Counted from the stretch's first letter, positions 1-6,659 are shown. The stretch is DNA of 16,094 nucleotides from Lysobacterales bacterium (GCA_009692275.1 SHZL01000028.1:1-16094); one strand, 5' to 3'. The notes: generated from the sequence alone by a model not told the origin. Program-made: numbers and translations.

Positions 1-1
1 A

Positions 2-745
2 TTCAACGTATCCACCGCCTGTGCATTCGTGGTTGCGGCTGCCGGGGGGCGGGTGGCCAAACACGGTAACCGGTCGATGTCGTCAAAGTCCGGCAGTGCG
101 GATGTGCTGGAAGCCCTGGGTGTCAACCTTGATCTTTCACCGGCGCGGGTGGCTGCTTGCATTGAGGAAATCAACATCGGTTTCTTATATGCACCGGCCC
201 ACCACAGCGCTGCGCGGTTTGCCGCCGCCCCGCGCAAAGAACTGGGCACGCGCACATTGTTTAATCTGCTCGGCCCGCTCACCAATCCTGCCGGGGCTCC
301 CCACCAGTTACTGGGCGTGTTTGCCGAGCGCTGGGTAGAGCCATTGGCCAAGGTGCTGCACCGCTTGGGTAGTAAACACGTGCTGGTGGTGCATTCCGCG
401 GACGGGCTGGATGAACTGAGCATCAGCGCTCCAAGCTTTGTCGCTGAACTGCTGGAAGGGCAGGTGCACACTTTTGTGTTCCAGCCGGAAGATGCGGGTA
501 TCAAGCGCCAGCCGCTGGACTCGGTGCGGGTGGATGGCCCGGAGGAATCCGCGCACATGATCCGCGCGATTTTTGCCGGGCAAAGTGGCCCGGCAGCAGA
601 CCTGGTTGCGCTTAATTCCGGTGCAGCGCTGTATGCGGCCGACGTGGCCTCGTCCATACGCGAAGGTGTCGAAATGGCGCGCACAGTGCTGGCCAGCGGC
701 GCCGCGGAGGATACCCTGCAGCACCTGGTCGAGCGCACCGCATGA
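2..745 (+). CDS. trpD: Anthranilate phosphoribosyltransferase TrpD (5'-truncated by window edge)
   Basis: The enzyme transfers the phosphoribosyl group of PRPP to anthranilate in the second committed step of tryptophan synthesis, in the cytoplasm. The reading frame is open from base 2, and 247 residues are visible of a family length near 340, so roughly the first 100 (with the first PRPP-binding loop) lie outside the window. Visible family motifs are the KHGNRSMSSKSGSADVLE block, which binds substrate, then NLLGPLTNPA and DGLDELS. The stop codon overlaps the trpC start (ATGA, 742-745), which implies translational coupling in a trpDC operon; trpG commonly lies upstream in this group but cannot be seen. 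Identification is secure. Confidence 0.97.
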   Translation, partial: FNVSTACAFVVAAAGGRVAKHGNRSMSSKSGSADVLEALGVNLDLSPARVAACIEEINIGFLYAPAHHSAARFAAAPRKELGTRTLFNLLGPLTNPAGAPHQLLGVFAERWVEPLAKVLHRLGSKHVLVVHSADGLDELSISAPSFVAELLEGQVHTFVFQPEDAGIKRQPLDSVRVDGPEESAHMIRAIFAGQSGPAADLVALNSGAALYAADVASSIREGVEMARTVLASGAAEDTLQHLVERTA

Positions 746-1530
746 GCGATATTCTGCAGAAGATCCTGGCCACGAAGGCCGCGGAAGTAGCCGCTGGCAG
801 GCAGGTCTGCTCACTACCGGAACTGGTCGCGCAATCTGCGGATATGCCGCCGCCACGCGGGTTTACCCGGCGCGTACTGTCCATCGCCGCCCAGGGCGCT
901 GCGGTCATTGCTGAAGTCAAAAAAGCCTCGCCCAGCGCCGGCGTGATACGGGCGGATTTTCACCCGGATGCCATTGCGCGGAGCTACCAGGCCGGGGGCG
1001 CGGCTTGTTTGTCCGTGCTCACCGACACCCCCTGGTTCCGGGGCGCAAAAGAGTACCTGCAACAGGCACGGGATGCGTGCGATTTGCCGGTGTTGCGTAA
1101 GGACTTCATCATTGACCCATGGCAAGTGCACGAGTCCCGTGTGATCGGAGCGGACTGCATCCTGCTGATCGTAGCTGCGCTGGGATTTGAGCAACTGCTG
1201 GAACTCGATGGCCTCGCGCGGGAAATCGGGCTGGATGTGCTGGTTGAAGTCCACGATGAGGAAGAGCTGGAAAGCGCGCTGGCTACCGGTGCTGCACTGG
1301 TCGGTGTCAACAATCGGAACCTGCGCACGTTCCGCACTGATCTTGGAATCAGCCGCCGCTTGCGCGGGAGTATTCCTGATTCACGTATCATGGTCACGGA
1401 AAGCGGTATTAACAGCCGCGAGGATGTGCAAAGCATGCTGGCAGCCAATGTCCGGGCGTTCCTCGTCGGTGAAGCCTGCATGCGGGCAGAGCATCCGGGC
1501 CAGGCGCTTGAAGCCATGTTTCGCCCATAG
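742..1530 (+). CDS. trpC: Indole-3-glycerol phosphate synthase TrpC
   Basis: This 262-residue TIM-barrel enzyme closes the ring of carboxyphenylamino-deoxyribulose phosphate to give indole-3-glycerol phosphate. Family motifs run in order: AEVKKASPS (about residues 57-65, with catalytic Glu58 and Lys60), VLRKDF (Lys120), LVEVHDEEEL, GVNNRNL and TESGI near the C-terminal phosphate site. It is the monofunctional form, with no fused PRAI (TrpF) domain, as in pseudomonads. The ATG overlaps the trpD stop by four bases, so translation is probably coupled. Length is normal and no damage is visible. Confidence 0.97.
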   Translation: MSDILQKILATKAAEVAAGRQVCSLPELVAQSADMPPPRGFTRRVLSIAAQGAAVIAEVKKASPSAGVIRADFHPDAIARSYQAGGAACLSVLTDTPWFRGAKEYLQQARDACDLPVLRKDFIIDPWQVHESRVIGADCILLIVAALGFEQLLELDGLAREIGLDVLVEVHDEEELESALATGAALVGVNNRNLRTFRTDLGISRRLRGSIPDSRIMVTESGINSREDVQSMLAANVRAFLVGEACMRAEHPGQALEAMFRP

Positions 1531-1547
1531 TTGTAAGGAGTTTCCTG

Positions 1548-2309
1548 ATGCTTTTTATCACCCGTCGACAGTCGCTGAAGATCCTGGCCTGCTTGCTGGT
1601 TCTGGCATGCGGACCAGCCTGGGCTATGGGCCTTCCGGCAAATACCCAGTGGAAAGACCCTTCCTCGGTTCGCCTTGAAGTAAATTTTCCAGGCCAGGGC
1701 TATCACGCCAGTTGGGATTTGTTCCGCTGTACCTGTGGTGACCTGCTGGTTCGCTCGGAGCTGAGCGCGCCTGGTGAGGTGGTGCGGGGCGAAATCGTGC
1801 TGGTGGCGAACCGCGCGGTGCTGATGCGCGGCTACGATCCCGAACATGCCGGGGATATTTCATTCGATGCGCCCGGACTCATGATGCAGTTGGCGTTGCG
1901 CCTGCTGGAGCGAGCCGCGCCCGCAGGTCCGGCCGTGATCGCCAAAGAAACGGAGGTGGCGGTCGAAGACAAGGTCAATTTCATTAATCTCGATACAGGA
2001 TCGGCTGCCGGTACTTTCCCGGCTCCCTGGAGTGTCAGCGGCTCCATCTGGCCGCAGAACGACACGGAGCGGCGATTCGATCTGCGGTTCAGGTTCTCGG
2101 TGGCCGACCCGGCAGGAGGGGAAGTACAGGAAGGAGAAATGCGCCTGTCCGGCATTGCGCAGTATGCCCCCGGTGAATTTCCGCTGGCAGCGAGCGCTGA
2201 GCTCAGTGGCTGGGATTTATCCTGGCGTGATGAAGAGGACCCCGCAGCCGCCAAGGCAAAAAAGCTCACGACCCTTGAGCAATTGCGCGCGGTATTGAAA
2301 GAGGACTAG
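1548..2309 (+). CDS. Exported protein of unknown function downstream of trpC
   Basis: I do not recognise this 253-residue protein. A good ribosome-binding site (AAGGAG, 1535-1540) lies seven bases before the ATG, and it follows trpC by 17 bases, so it is probably transcribed with the trp genes. The N-terminus has a TRRQSLK sequence close to the twin-arginine consensus, a hydrophobic core and a likely cleavage after AWA at residue 26. A cysteine at 21 in a VLAC context makes a lipoprotein an alternative. The mature part is rich in predicted beta strands, has a CTC pair (Cys61, Cys63) and ends in a charged tail. Its stop shares the bases CTAG with the convergent coq7 stop. No function is assigned. 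Confidence 0.8.
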   Translation: MLFITRRQSLKILACLLVLACGPAWAMGLPANTQWKDPSSVRLEVNFPGQGYHASWDLFRCTCGDLLVRSELSAPGEVVRGEIVLVANRAVLMRGYDPEHAGDISFDAPGLMMQLALRLLERAAPAGPAVIAKETEVAVEDKVNFINLDTGSAAGTFPAPWSVSGSIWPQNDTERRFDLRFRFSVADPAGGEVQEGEMRLSGIAQYAPGEFPLAASAELSGWDLSWRDEEDPAAAKAKKLTTLEQLRAVLKED

Positions 2310-2953
2310 ATGCGGTACGCGAGGGTTTTCATGATGCCGGAAGTCAATGCCATCGCACTGCGAATGACCTGAGGTAACTCCCTTCCGCCGGCGCTTTCAG
2401 CCATGTGCGCGTGGCGCGCTTCGTCTGCTTTCATCTGGTCGAGAATGGCCCGGCTGCGCGTGTCTTCCTGCGGTAGACGTTCCAGGTGCTCCTGCAGGTG
2501 CGCCTCGACCTGGTTCTCGGTTTCCCGCACAAAACCCAGGCTCCAGCTATCACCGGCAAGGCCGGCCATGGCGCCAATGGCGAATGAGCCTGCATACCAC
2601 AGGGGATTGAGCAAACTGGTGTGGTTGTCCAGTTGGCGCAGGCGGGTCTCACACCAGGACAGGTGATCAATTTCTTCGTCTGCGGCCTGTTGCATGGCAA
2701 TACGGACCTTGTCCTGCCGGGCCGTGGCCGCCTGGCCGGCATACAGTGCCTGGGCGCATATCTCGCCGGCGTGGTTAACGCGCATCAATCCGGCCACGTG
2801 CCGCCGTTCCTCGGCGCCAAGTTCCGCTTCTTCCATGCCGGCTGCGGGATTTGGCCTTGCCGCGGCGGGCGCTGCCCCCACCGACAGGCGCAACGCTTCA
2901 TCAAGACGAATCAACAAGCGGTCCAGCGGAGTGATGGTGCGAGCAGACGTCAC
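2306..2953 (-). CDS. coq7: 3-demethoxyubiquinol 3-hydroxylase, Coq7 family
   Basis: This membrane-associated di-iron monooxygenase hydroxylates the demethoxyubiquinol ring in a late step of ubiquinone synthesis. All expected carboxylate and histidine ligands are present: Glu64 in HAGEICAQ, an EIDH motif (Glu94, His97), Glu146/Glu150 in the ETENQVEAH segment, and DEARH (Glu178, His181). Length (215 residues) is typical. The start is GTG at 2953, supported by an AGGAGG Shine-Dalgarno just upstream on the minus strand (2961-2967 region). Coq7 replaces the flavoprotein UbiF in many pseudomonad-like bacteria; ubiH near the window end belongs to the same pathway. The 3' end overlaps the neighbouring convergent gene by four bases. 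Confidence 0.96.
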   Translation of the reverse strand: MTSARTITPLDRLLIRLDEALRLSVGAAPAAARPNPAAGMEEAELGAEERRHVAGLMRVNHAGEICAQALYAGQAATARQDKVRIAMQQAADEEIDHLSWCETRLRQLDNHTSLLNPLWYAGSFAIGAMAGLAGDSWSLGFVRETENQVEAHLQEHLERLPQEDTRSRAILDQMKADEARHAHMAESAGGRELPQVIRSAMALTSGIMKTLAYRI

Positions 2954-3037
2954 AAGGGGCCCTCCTGTTTGTTAAGGAGCCTTTGCTCATTTAATCATTT
3001 TAACTCTCCCGGGGGTGAAAATCGCAGGGAAATAGCC

Positions 3038-3100
3038 ATGGACGCTGAAAAGCACAAGACGGATACACAAATCTCGGTCAACCTGGTCTATAGTTTCTGA
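3038..3100 (+). CDS. Possible 20-codon leader ORF coupled to the ferredoxin gene
   Basis: An ATG at 3038 is preceded by AGGGA (3026-3030) at seven bases, a good Shine-Dalgarno geometry. It opens a 20-codon frame that ends in TGA at 3098-3100, two bases before the ferredoxin ATG. The ferredoxin gene has no Shine-Dalgarno of its own, so reinitiation after this ORF would explain its translation. The peptide (MDAEKHKTDTQISVNLVYSF) shows no obvious motif. This could be a leader peptide, a small protein, or chance. The competing explanation is transcription from a TATAGT at 3089-3094, which would give a leaderless ferredoxin mRNA. Confidence 0.35.
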   Translation: MDAEKHKTDTQISVNLVYSF

Positions 3101-3102
3101 AC

Positions 3103-3417
3103 ATGAGCTATTACCAAAAACACGTTTTTTTCTGTACCAACGACAGGGGGGCCGAGACGGACCGGCCCTCCTGCAATCGTTGTGGCTCGGAAGCCATGCG
3201 CGAATATGCAAAAAAACGTGTCAAGGAACTGGGGCAGTCCGGTGCCGGGCTGATACGGGTGAACTCGGCAGGCTGCCTGGATCGCTGCGAAGAGGGCCCC
3301 GTGTGCGTGGTCTATCCGGAAGGAACCTGGTACACCTACGTGGACGAAAGCGATGTCGATGAGATCATCGAATCGCATTTGCTGGGGGGAAAACCGGTAG
3401 AAAGGCTGAAAATCTGA
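3103..3417 (+). CDS. Thioredoxin-like [2Fe-2S] ferredoxin
   Basis: This 104-residue cytoplasmic protein belongs to the thioredoxin-fold [2Fe-2S] ferredoxins related to NuoE and the Aquifex Fd family. The four probable cluster ligands have the family's spacing: Cys11 and Cys24 (C-x12-C), then Cys58 and Cys62 (C-x3-C in GCLDRC), followed by an EGPVCVVYPEGTWY segment typical of the group. Its electron-transfer partner is not known. The position just upstream of rplM is common in proteobacteria. There is no Shine-Dalgarno before the ATG; a TATAGT lies eight bases upstream and a possible 20-codon ORF ends two bases upstream. Confidence 0.9.
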   Translation: MSYYQKHVFFCTNDRGAETDRPSCNRCGSEAMREYAKKRVKELGQSGAGLIRVNSAGCLDRCEEGPVCVVYPEGTWYTYVDESDVDEIIESHLLGGKPVERLKI

Positions 3418-3461
3418 ACAAAAGCAGAATCACGATAAAGAGGGAGAAGGCAGCTTTGCAG

Positions 3462-3490
3462 TTGAATCTGCGCGCATAAGCCAGTAGAAT
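3462..3490 (+). promoter_or_regulatory. Sigma70-type promoter of the rplM-rpsI operon
   Basis: TTGAAT (3462-3467) and TAGAAT (3485-3490) are separated by exactly 17 bases, matching a strong sigma70 promoter. Transcription would start near 3497 and give a leader of about 53 nucleotides before rplM. It sits in the 132-base gap after the ferredoxin gene, so the ribosomal protein genes need not depend on ferredoxin transcription. Confidence 0.75.
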
Positions 3491-3507
3491 TCCCGCCCTT
3501 CACCCGC

Positions 3508-3538
3508 GGCCTTGTATGGTCGTGGTCTTTTACAGGCC
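3508..3538 (+). promoter_or_regulatory. Hairpin in the rplM 5' leader (possible L13 autoregulation site)
   Basis: GGCCT (3508-3512) pairs with AGGCC (3534-3538). After a single bulged T at 3513, GTA (3514-3516) pairs with TAC (3531-3533), leaving a 14-base loop. The stem ends just before the weak Shine-Dalgarno (AAGAG, 3539-3543) of rplM. In E. coli the rplM-rpsI operon is reported to be repressed by L13 through its leader; that the same happens here is inference from position and shape only. Confidence 0.45.
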
Positions 3539-3549
3539 AAGAGAATTTC

Positions 3550-3978
3550 ATGAAGACGTTTACAGCAACGCCGTCAACCATCACGCGCGACTGGTACCTG
3601 GTCGATGCGACAGGCAAAACACTGGGCAGACTGGCTACCGTCATAGCAAGCCGTCTGCGTGGTAAGCACAAACCCAGTTTTACGCCTCACATGGACACGG
3701 GCGATTACATTGTCGTGATCAATGCCGAAAAGGTCCGGGTGACCGGTAACAAGCTCAACGACAAGATGTATCACCACCACACCGGTTACATCGGCAACCT
3801 GAAATCCATCAACCTCGGCAAGCAATTGCAAGAACACCCGGAGCGCGTCCTCCAGGCTGCGGTCAAGGGCATGCTACCCAAGCGGTCCCTGGGTCGCACC
3901 ATGTTCCGCAAATTGCATGTCTATGCCGGCGCCGAACATCCGCACAGCGCCCAGCAGCCCAAACCGCTCGAAGTCTGA
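3550..3978 (+). CDS. rplM: 50S ribosomal protein L13
   Basis: L13 is an early-assembling protein of the large subunit that binds 23S rRNA. The 142 residues match the bacterial length exactly, with family blocks WYLVDATGKTLGRLAT near the N-terminus, DYIVVINAEKVRVTGNK, KMYHHHTGYIGN and the MLPKRSLGRTMFRKLHVYAG block near the C-terminus. It is followed 23 bases later by rpsI, the near-universal partner. The start is fixed by homology and by the leader structure upstream. Nothing abnormal is visible. Confidence 0.98.
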   Translation: MKTFTATPSTITRDWYLVDATGKTLGRLATVIASRLRGKHKPSFTPHMDTGDYIVVINAEKVRVTGNKLNDKMYHHHTGYIGNLKSINLGKQLQEHPERVLQAAVKGMLPKRSLGRTMFRKLHVYAGAEHPHSAQQPKPLEV

Positions 3979-4001
3979 ACCCGAATTTACGGAAACCTGA
4001 T

Positions 4002-4394
4002 ATGGCAACTGAACAGTATTACGGAACCGGCCGGCGTAAATCATCGTCAGCGCGTGTATTCATGACCCGTGGCACGGGCAAAATCATCGTCAATAACCGT
4101 CCGCTGGACGAGTTCTTCGGCCGCGAAACCTCCTGCATGGTGGTACGTCAACCCTTGCAAAAAGTCGAAATGGCCGACAAGTGGGACGTCAAGGTAACCG
4201 TTGAAGGCGGCGGCATCTCCGGCCAGGCTGGCGCAATCCGCCTGGGCTTGACCCGCGCCCTGATGGAATACGATGGCGAACTGCGCAAGCCACTGCGCAA
4301 AGCGGGTTATGTAACCCGCGACGCACGCGAGGTGGAGCGTAAGAAAGTCGGCCTGCACAAGGCAAGACGCGCCACGCAGTTCAGTAAACGTTAG
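4002..4394 (+). CDS. rpsI: 30S ribosomal protein S9
   Basis: S9 sits in the head of the small subunit, and its C-terminal tail reaches the P-site tRNA. The 130 residues include the QYYGTGRRKSSSARVF start, the GKIIVNNRPLDEFFGRE block, GGGISGQAGAIRLG and the conserved tail ending in QFSKR. It is cotranscribed with rplM. A hairpin begins 11 bases after the stop. In many gammaproteobacteria the next genes are petABC or sspA; here a tRNA gene follows instead. Confidence 0.98.
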   Translation: MATEQYYGTGRRKSSSARVFMTRGTGKIIVNNRPLDEFFGRETSCMVVRQPLQKVEMADKWDVKVTVEGGGISGQAGAIRLGLTRALMEYDGELRKPLRKAGYVTRDAREVERKKVGLHKARRATQFSKR

Positions 4395-4405
4395 AACGCT
4401 GTTCG

Positions 4406-4434
4406 GCCGAGGGCGTCTTTTGCGCCGACTCGGC
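4406..4434 (+). terminator. Hairpin after rpsI, probable transcription terminator
   Basis: GCCGAG-GGCG (4406-4415) pairs with CGCC (4423-4426) and, past a two-base GA bulge, with CTCGGC (4429-4434), around a seven-base loop. It starts 11 bases after the rpsI stop. The downstream U tract is poor (GTTATATCAG), so termination may be inefficient or factor-dependent. Confidence 0.55.
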
Positions 4435-4567
4435 GTTATATCAGTTTCTCCGTTGCTCATTACCATTTTAAGGTAACTCCGCTACTCGAAACCGATATGC
4501 CGTGATTCGACACAAAATCCACTCCTCGGGAGTGAACTCCACAGGGTCATGTTAGATTTGTAACAGT

Positions 4568-4641
4568 TGGGGGGTCGTCTAGTGGTAGGACTGCGGACTC
4601 TGACTCCGCCAGCGGGGGTTCGAATCCCTCCCCCCCAGCCA
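4568..4641 (+). tRNA. tRNA-Gln (anticodon CUG)
   Basis: The cloverleaf is complete. The acceptor stem TGGGGGG (4568-4574) pairs fully with CCCCCCA (4631-4637), with discriminator G at 4638 and encoded CCA at 4639-4641. The anticodon stem GCGGA/TCCGC carries the loop CTCTGAC, giving anticodon CTG, which reads CAG. The T loop is TTCGAAT. The weak first pair (U1-A72) is a known identity feature of tRNA-Gln. Upstream, TAGATT at 4553-4558 is a possible -10 element without a clear -35. The 3' end is embedded in the following palindrome. Confidence 0.96.
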
Positions 4642-4686
4642 ATAACAAAAAAGCCGCCCATTAGGGCGGCTTTTTTGTTATTGGCT
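4637..4686. terminator. Bidirectional intrinsic terminator: 23-bp perfect palindrome
   Basis: Bases 4637-4659 are the exact reverse complement of 4664-4686, with only ATTA as the loop. The core is GCCGCCC/GGGCGGC followed by TTTTTT, and because the arm also carries AAAAAA it has the same shape on the minus strand. It can therefore terminate the tRNA-Gln transcript (plus) and the Cys-rich gene (minus), whose stop is eight bases beyond. Its left arm includes the last five bases of the tRNA (AGCCA). Confidence 0.92.
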
Positions 4687-4693
4687 GTCCTGC

Positions 4694-5101
4694 TTACTCT
4701 GTTACGTCCGTGATCGCCTGTGAACAGGAAGCACTAAGGGCAGTGGACTGAGAGCTCAGGCAAGCAAGAATGCGACCTTCACCCGCTTCTACATCCTTGC
4801 ACAGTTTTACAACATCGCTACCGCACTGCTGGACAAAGTAATCAAGGACTACCGCTGCTGCTTCCAGCTGGGATGCCGCTTCATACAATGTGTATTGGCA
4901 CTGGTTTGAGAGTTTGTCTTCGTGGGCATAGAAACATGCGGCCAGCCGGCCTTCGCCCAAGGTCACTCCTTGGCAATATTGCTCAATTTCAGTGGCACAG
5001 CCTTTTTGCACCTCTGCAACGATGTCTTGTGCGCTGGCAGTGCCGAAAGCAAAAGTCACACATGCGGCGGCACAGATATTAAACAGGGTCGTTCTATTCA
5101 T
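4694..5101 (-). CDS. Secreted cysteine-rich repeat protein (Golgi apparatus protein 1-like repeats)
   Basis: The 135-residue product has a Sec signal peptide (MNRTTLFNICAAACVTFAFG core) with probable cleavage after ASA near residue 24. The mature protein contains two copies of a roughly 60-residue cysteine-rich unit: each has a C-x(7-8)-C start, a GEGR turn (GEGRLAAC and GEGRILAC) and a closing cysteine. This matches the Cys-rich repeat found in animal Golgi protein MG160/GLG1 and in many short periplasmic bacterial proteins of unknown function. Disulfide bonding in the periplasm is likely. AGGAG lies 10 bases before the ATG. It ends at the bidirectional terminator, so it is probably monocistronic. 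Confidence 0.85.
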   Translation of the reverse strand: MNRTTLFNICAAACVTFAFGTASAQDIVAEVQKGCATEIEQYCQGVTLGEGRLAACFYAHEDKLSNQCQYTLYEAASQLEAAAVVLDYFVQQCGSDVVKLCKDVEAGEGRILACLSSQSTALSASCSQAITDVTE

Positions 5102-5264
5102 TTCTTGGCTTCTCCTGGAAAAATGGTGAAGTCAGCATGTCGGACCACAAACATATGGCTGCTGCTCCGGATGAGTGCAAAGTATCAACAGATACCCATT
5201 CATTGTAGCCGAAGAGCAACGATTGGGAGGATGATAATAAACAGGCAGAAGGAGTTTGACAATC

Positions 5265-6200
5265 ATGATTAGTTGGCAGGCGCGGCTCTTCAACGTGTTT
5301 CTGAAGGTTGCAGGCCGAAGACATCCCGGTAAGCGCACGGTTGCAGATATCCGCCGCAAGGTCGCGCGTGCAGACCAGTGGTTTGCAAAATTGCCCCAGG
5401 GAGTGCATGTCCAGCAGCAATCCCTGGGTGGAATTCCGGTGCGCTGGATCAGGTTGGCAACCGCAGGCAATAAGGGCACCATTTTCTTCATTCACGGCGG
5501 CGCGTGGTGCGTGGAGACACCCAATCTGCACACCGGCCTGGCTGCCCGCCTGGCTCTGGCGCTGGGCATGGACGTGGTGATGCCGCACTACCGCCTGGCA
5601 CCGGAACACCCGTTTCCGGCAGCGAGTGAAGATTGTCTGGCCGCGTGGCACGGTTTGCTGCAATCCGCTGTGGATCCCGCCGGGGTGGTGCTGGCAGGTG
5701 ATTCGGCGGGCGGGGCCTTGGCCCTGGGCCTGCTGGGCCAGATACGTCAGGCGGGCAAGGCCATGCCGCGCTGCTGCCTGTTGCTCTCCGCGGCAACGGA
5801 CCTGGCGACCATGGGCCGTTCCGTAGTGGATAATCGTCGCAGTGATGCAATGTTCCGGATTACCACCATGTTCCTGTTCCGTAATTGGTACCTGGCGGAC
5901 ACCTCCCCCACGGACCCGCTGGCCAGTCCTTATTGGGGGGATTTCACTGGCTTTCCGCCGCTTATGTTCCAGGTCAGCGGGGCTGAACTCATGCTGGATA
6001 ACAGCGTGCTGGCCGCGGCCAAGGCAAAGCGCGAGGGAGTCACTACACAGCTCAGTATCTGGCCGGGAATGCCGCATGACTTTACCCTGTTCGCTTTCCT
6101 GCCTGAGGCACAGCAAGGCATAGGCGAACTGGTACAGTTTGTTGAGCGGCATCCAGCCCCGGCGGATAACACCAAACGCTCAGCTGTTAACCCAGGATAG
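5265..6200 (+). CDS. Alpha/beta hydrolase, hormone-sensitive-lipase-like esterase
   Basis: The 311-residue protein is an HSL-family (GDSAG) carboxylesterase, related to acetyl esterase Aes. Visible features are the oxyanion motif HGGAW (residues 77-81), DVVMPHYRLAPEHPFPAA, the nucleophile elbow GDSAGG with Ser147, an acidic segment GAELMLDNS that should supply the catalytic acid, and PHDF with His271. No signal peptide is evident, so it is probably cytoplasmic; the substrate is unknown. A TTG at 5256 is in frame, but AAGGAG (5249-5254) is one base from it and ten from the ATG at 5265, so I take the ATG. The 3' end overlaps the convergent sirB-like gene by 21 bases. Confidence 0.9.
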   Translation: MISWQARLFNVFLKVAGRRHPGKRTVADIRRKVARADQWFAKLPQGVHVQQQSLGGIPVRWIRLATAGNKGTIFFIHGGAWCVETPNLHTGLAARLALALGMDVVMPHYRLAPEHPFPAASEDCLAAWHGLLQSAVDPAGVVLAGDSAGGALALGLLGQIRQAGKAMPRCCLLLSAATDLATMGRSVVDNRRSDAMFRITTMFLFRNWYLADTSPTDPLASPYWGDFTGFPPLMFQVSGAELMLDNSVLAAAKAKREGVTTQLSIWPGMPHDFTLFAFLPEAQQGIGELVQFVERHPAPADNTKRSAVNPG

Positions 6201-6573
6201 GAAGCCCCACGGTGACTTGCTCACCGCGACGCTGACGATCCAGCAAAAAACCAGCACGGCAGCAACAAACGCGGGCACTGAACGGGATTTTACCGGCGCC
6301 GAGTGCATGGCGATGATTCCCGGCAGGATGTACACCACCAGGCCAGCTATCTTGGCGCTCAACCAGTCCATGCCCACGGGCACTTGATCTGCCAATGCGA
6401 TCATCGCGAAGGCGCTGATCAATAGCAGGGTGTCGACCACGTGAGGGATGATGCGCTGCCCGGGTGAACGCCCATGGTGATTGCTGCATGCGCCAGGTCC
6501 AACGCAAGGCGAATCCCGTGACGCTGATCAGCGCCAGGCTTGCGTGGAGTTGTTTGAATAGCAAATAGTCCAT
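6180..6573 (-). pseudogene. SirB-family membrane protein gene, frameshifted
   Basis: Two minus-strand frames together spell a full SirB2-type protein. The first gives MDYLLFKQLHASLALISVTG and continues to about SPWAFTRAA; the second continues with RIIPHVVDTLLLISA and runs through further hydrophobic segments to the stop at 6180. The frames differ by one base, and the switch falls near 6451-6462, within a GCGC context, fitting loss of two bases or gain of one. The conceptual length, about 130 residues with several membrane segments, is normal for the family, named after a Salmonella invasion regulator locus and of unclear molecular role. It may be a real pseudogene or a sequence error. It is divergent from the Fur-box promoter. 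Confidence 0.8.
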
Positions 6574-6627
6574 GCTGGCAAGTCTGCCACGAAAAATGTG
6601 GGGATTGCTGAAAGTTGAGGTACGGGC

Positions 6628-6656
6628 TTGCATATACAAATGATAATCATTATCAT
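6628..6656 (+). promoter_or_regulatory. Promoter of the cupredoxin-FTR1 operon
   Basis: TTGCAT (6628-6633) and TATCAT (6651-6656) are separated by 17 bases. Transcription would start around 6663, giving a leader of about 47 nucleotides before the chosen cupredoxin start. The spacer and -10 element lie inside the Fur palindrome, the usual arrangement for iron repression. Confidence 0.6.
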
Positions 6657-6659
6657 TTG
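6637..6659. promoter_or_regulatory. Fur box
   Basis: A perfect 23-base odd palindrome with 11-base arms is centred on C6648. Its core ATGATAATCATTATCAT is nearly the textbook Fur consensus built from NATAAT hexamers. It covers the -10 element of the operon promoter, so Fur-Fe(II) should block RNA polymerase. It lies between the cupredoxin-FTR1 genes and the divergent sirB-like gene and could affect both. The genes downstream have an iron-uptake signature, which independently supports the call. Confidence 0.92.

Noticed and set aside
4460..4476. Small inverted repeat TTACC/GGTAA between rpsI and tRNA-Gln
   Set aside because: Five pairs around an AT-rich loop with no U tract or known operator match; expected by chance.
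4637..4686. Phage or island attachment site at the tRNA 3' end
   Set aside because: The copy of the tRNA end is inverted and only four bases away; no integrase or direct repeat of the tRNA end is in the window. Terminator function explains it.
5256..5264. Upstream TTG start for the alpha/beta hydrolase
   Set aside because: The Shine-Dalgarno AAGGAG would be one base from it, too close, while the ATG at 5265 is ten bases away.
5094..6152. Long minus-strand open frame (352 codons) opposite the alpha/beta hydrolase
   Set aside because: It is in shadow of a gene with all catalytic motifs, has no ribosome-binding site or recognisable domain, and its His/Gln-rich composition is typical of antisense reading of GC-rich DNA.
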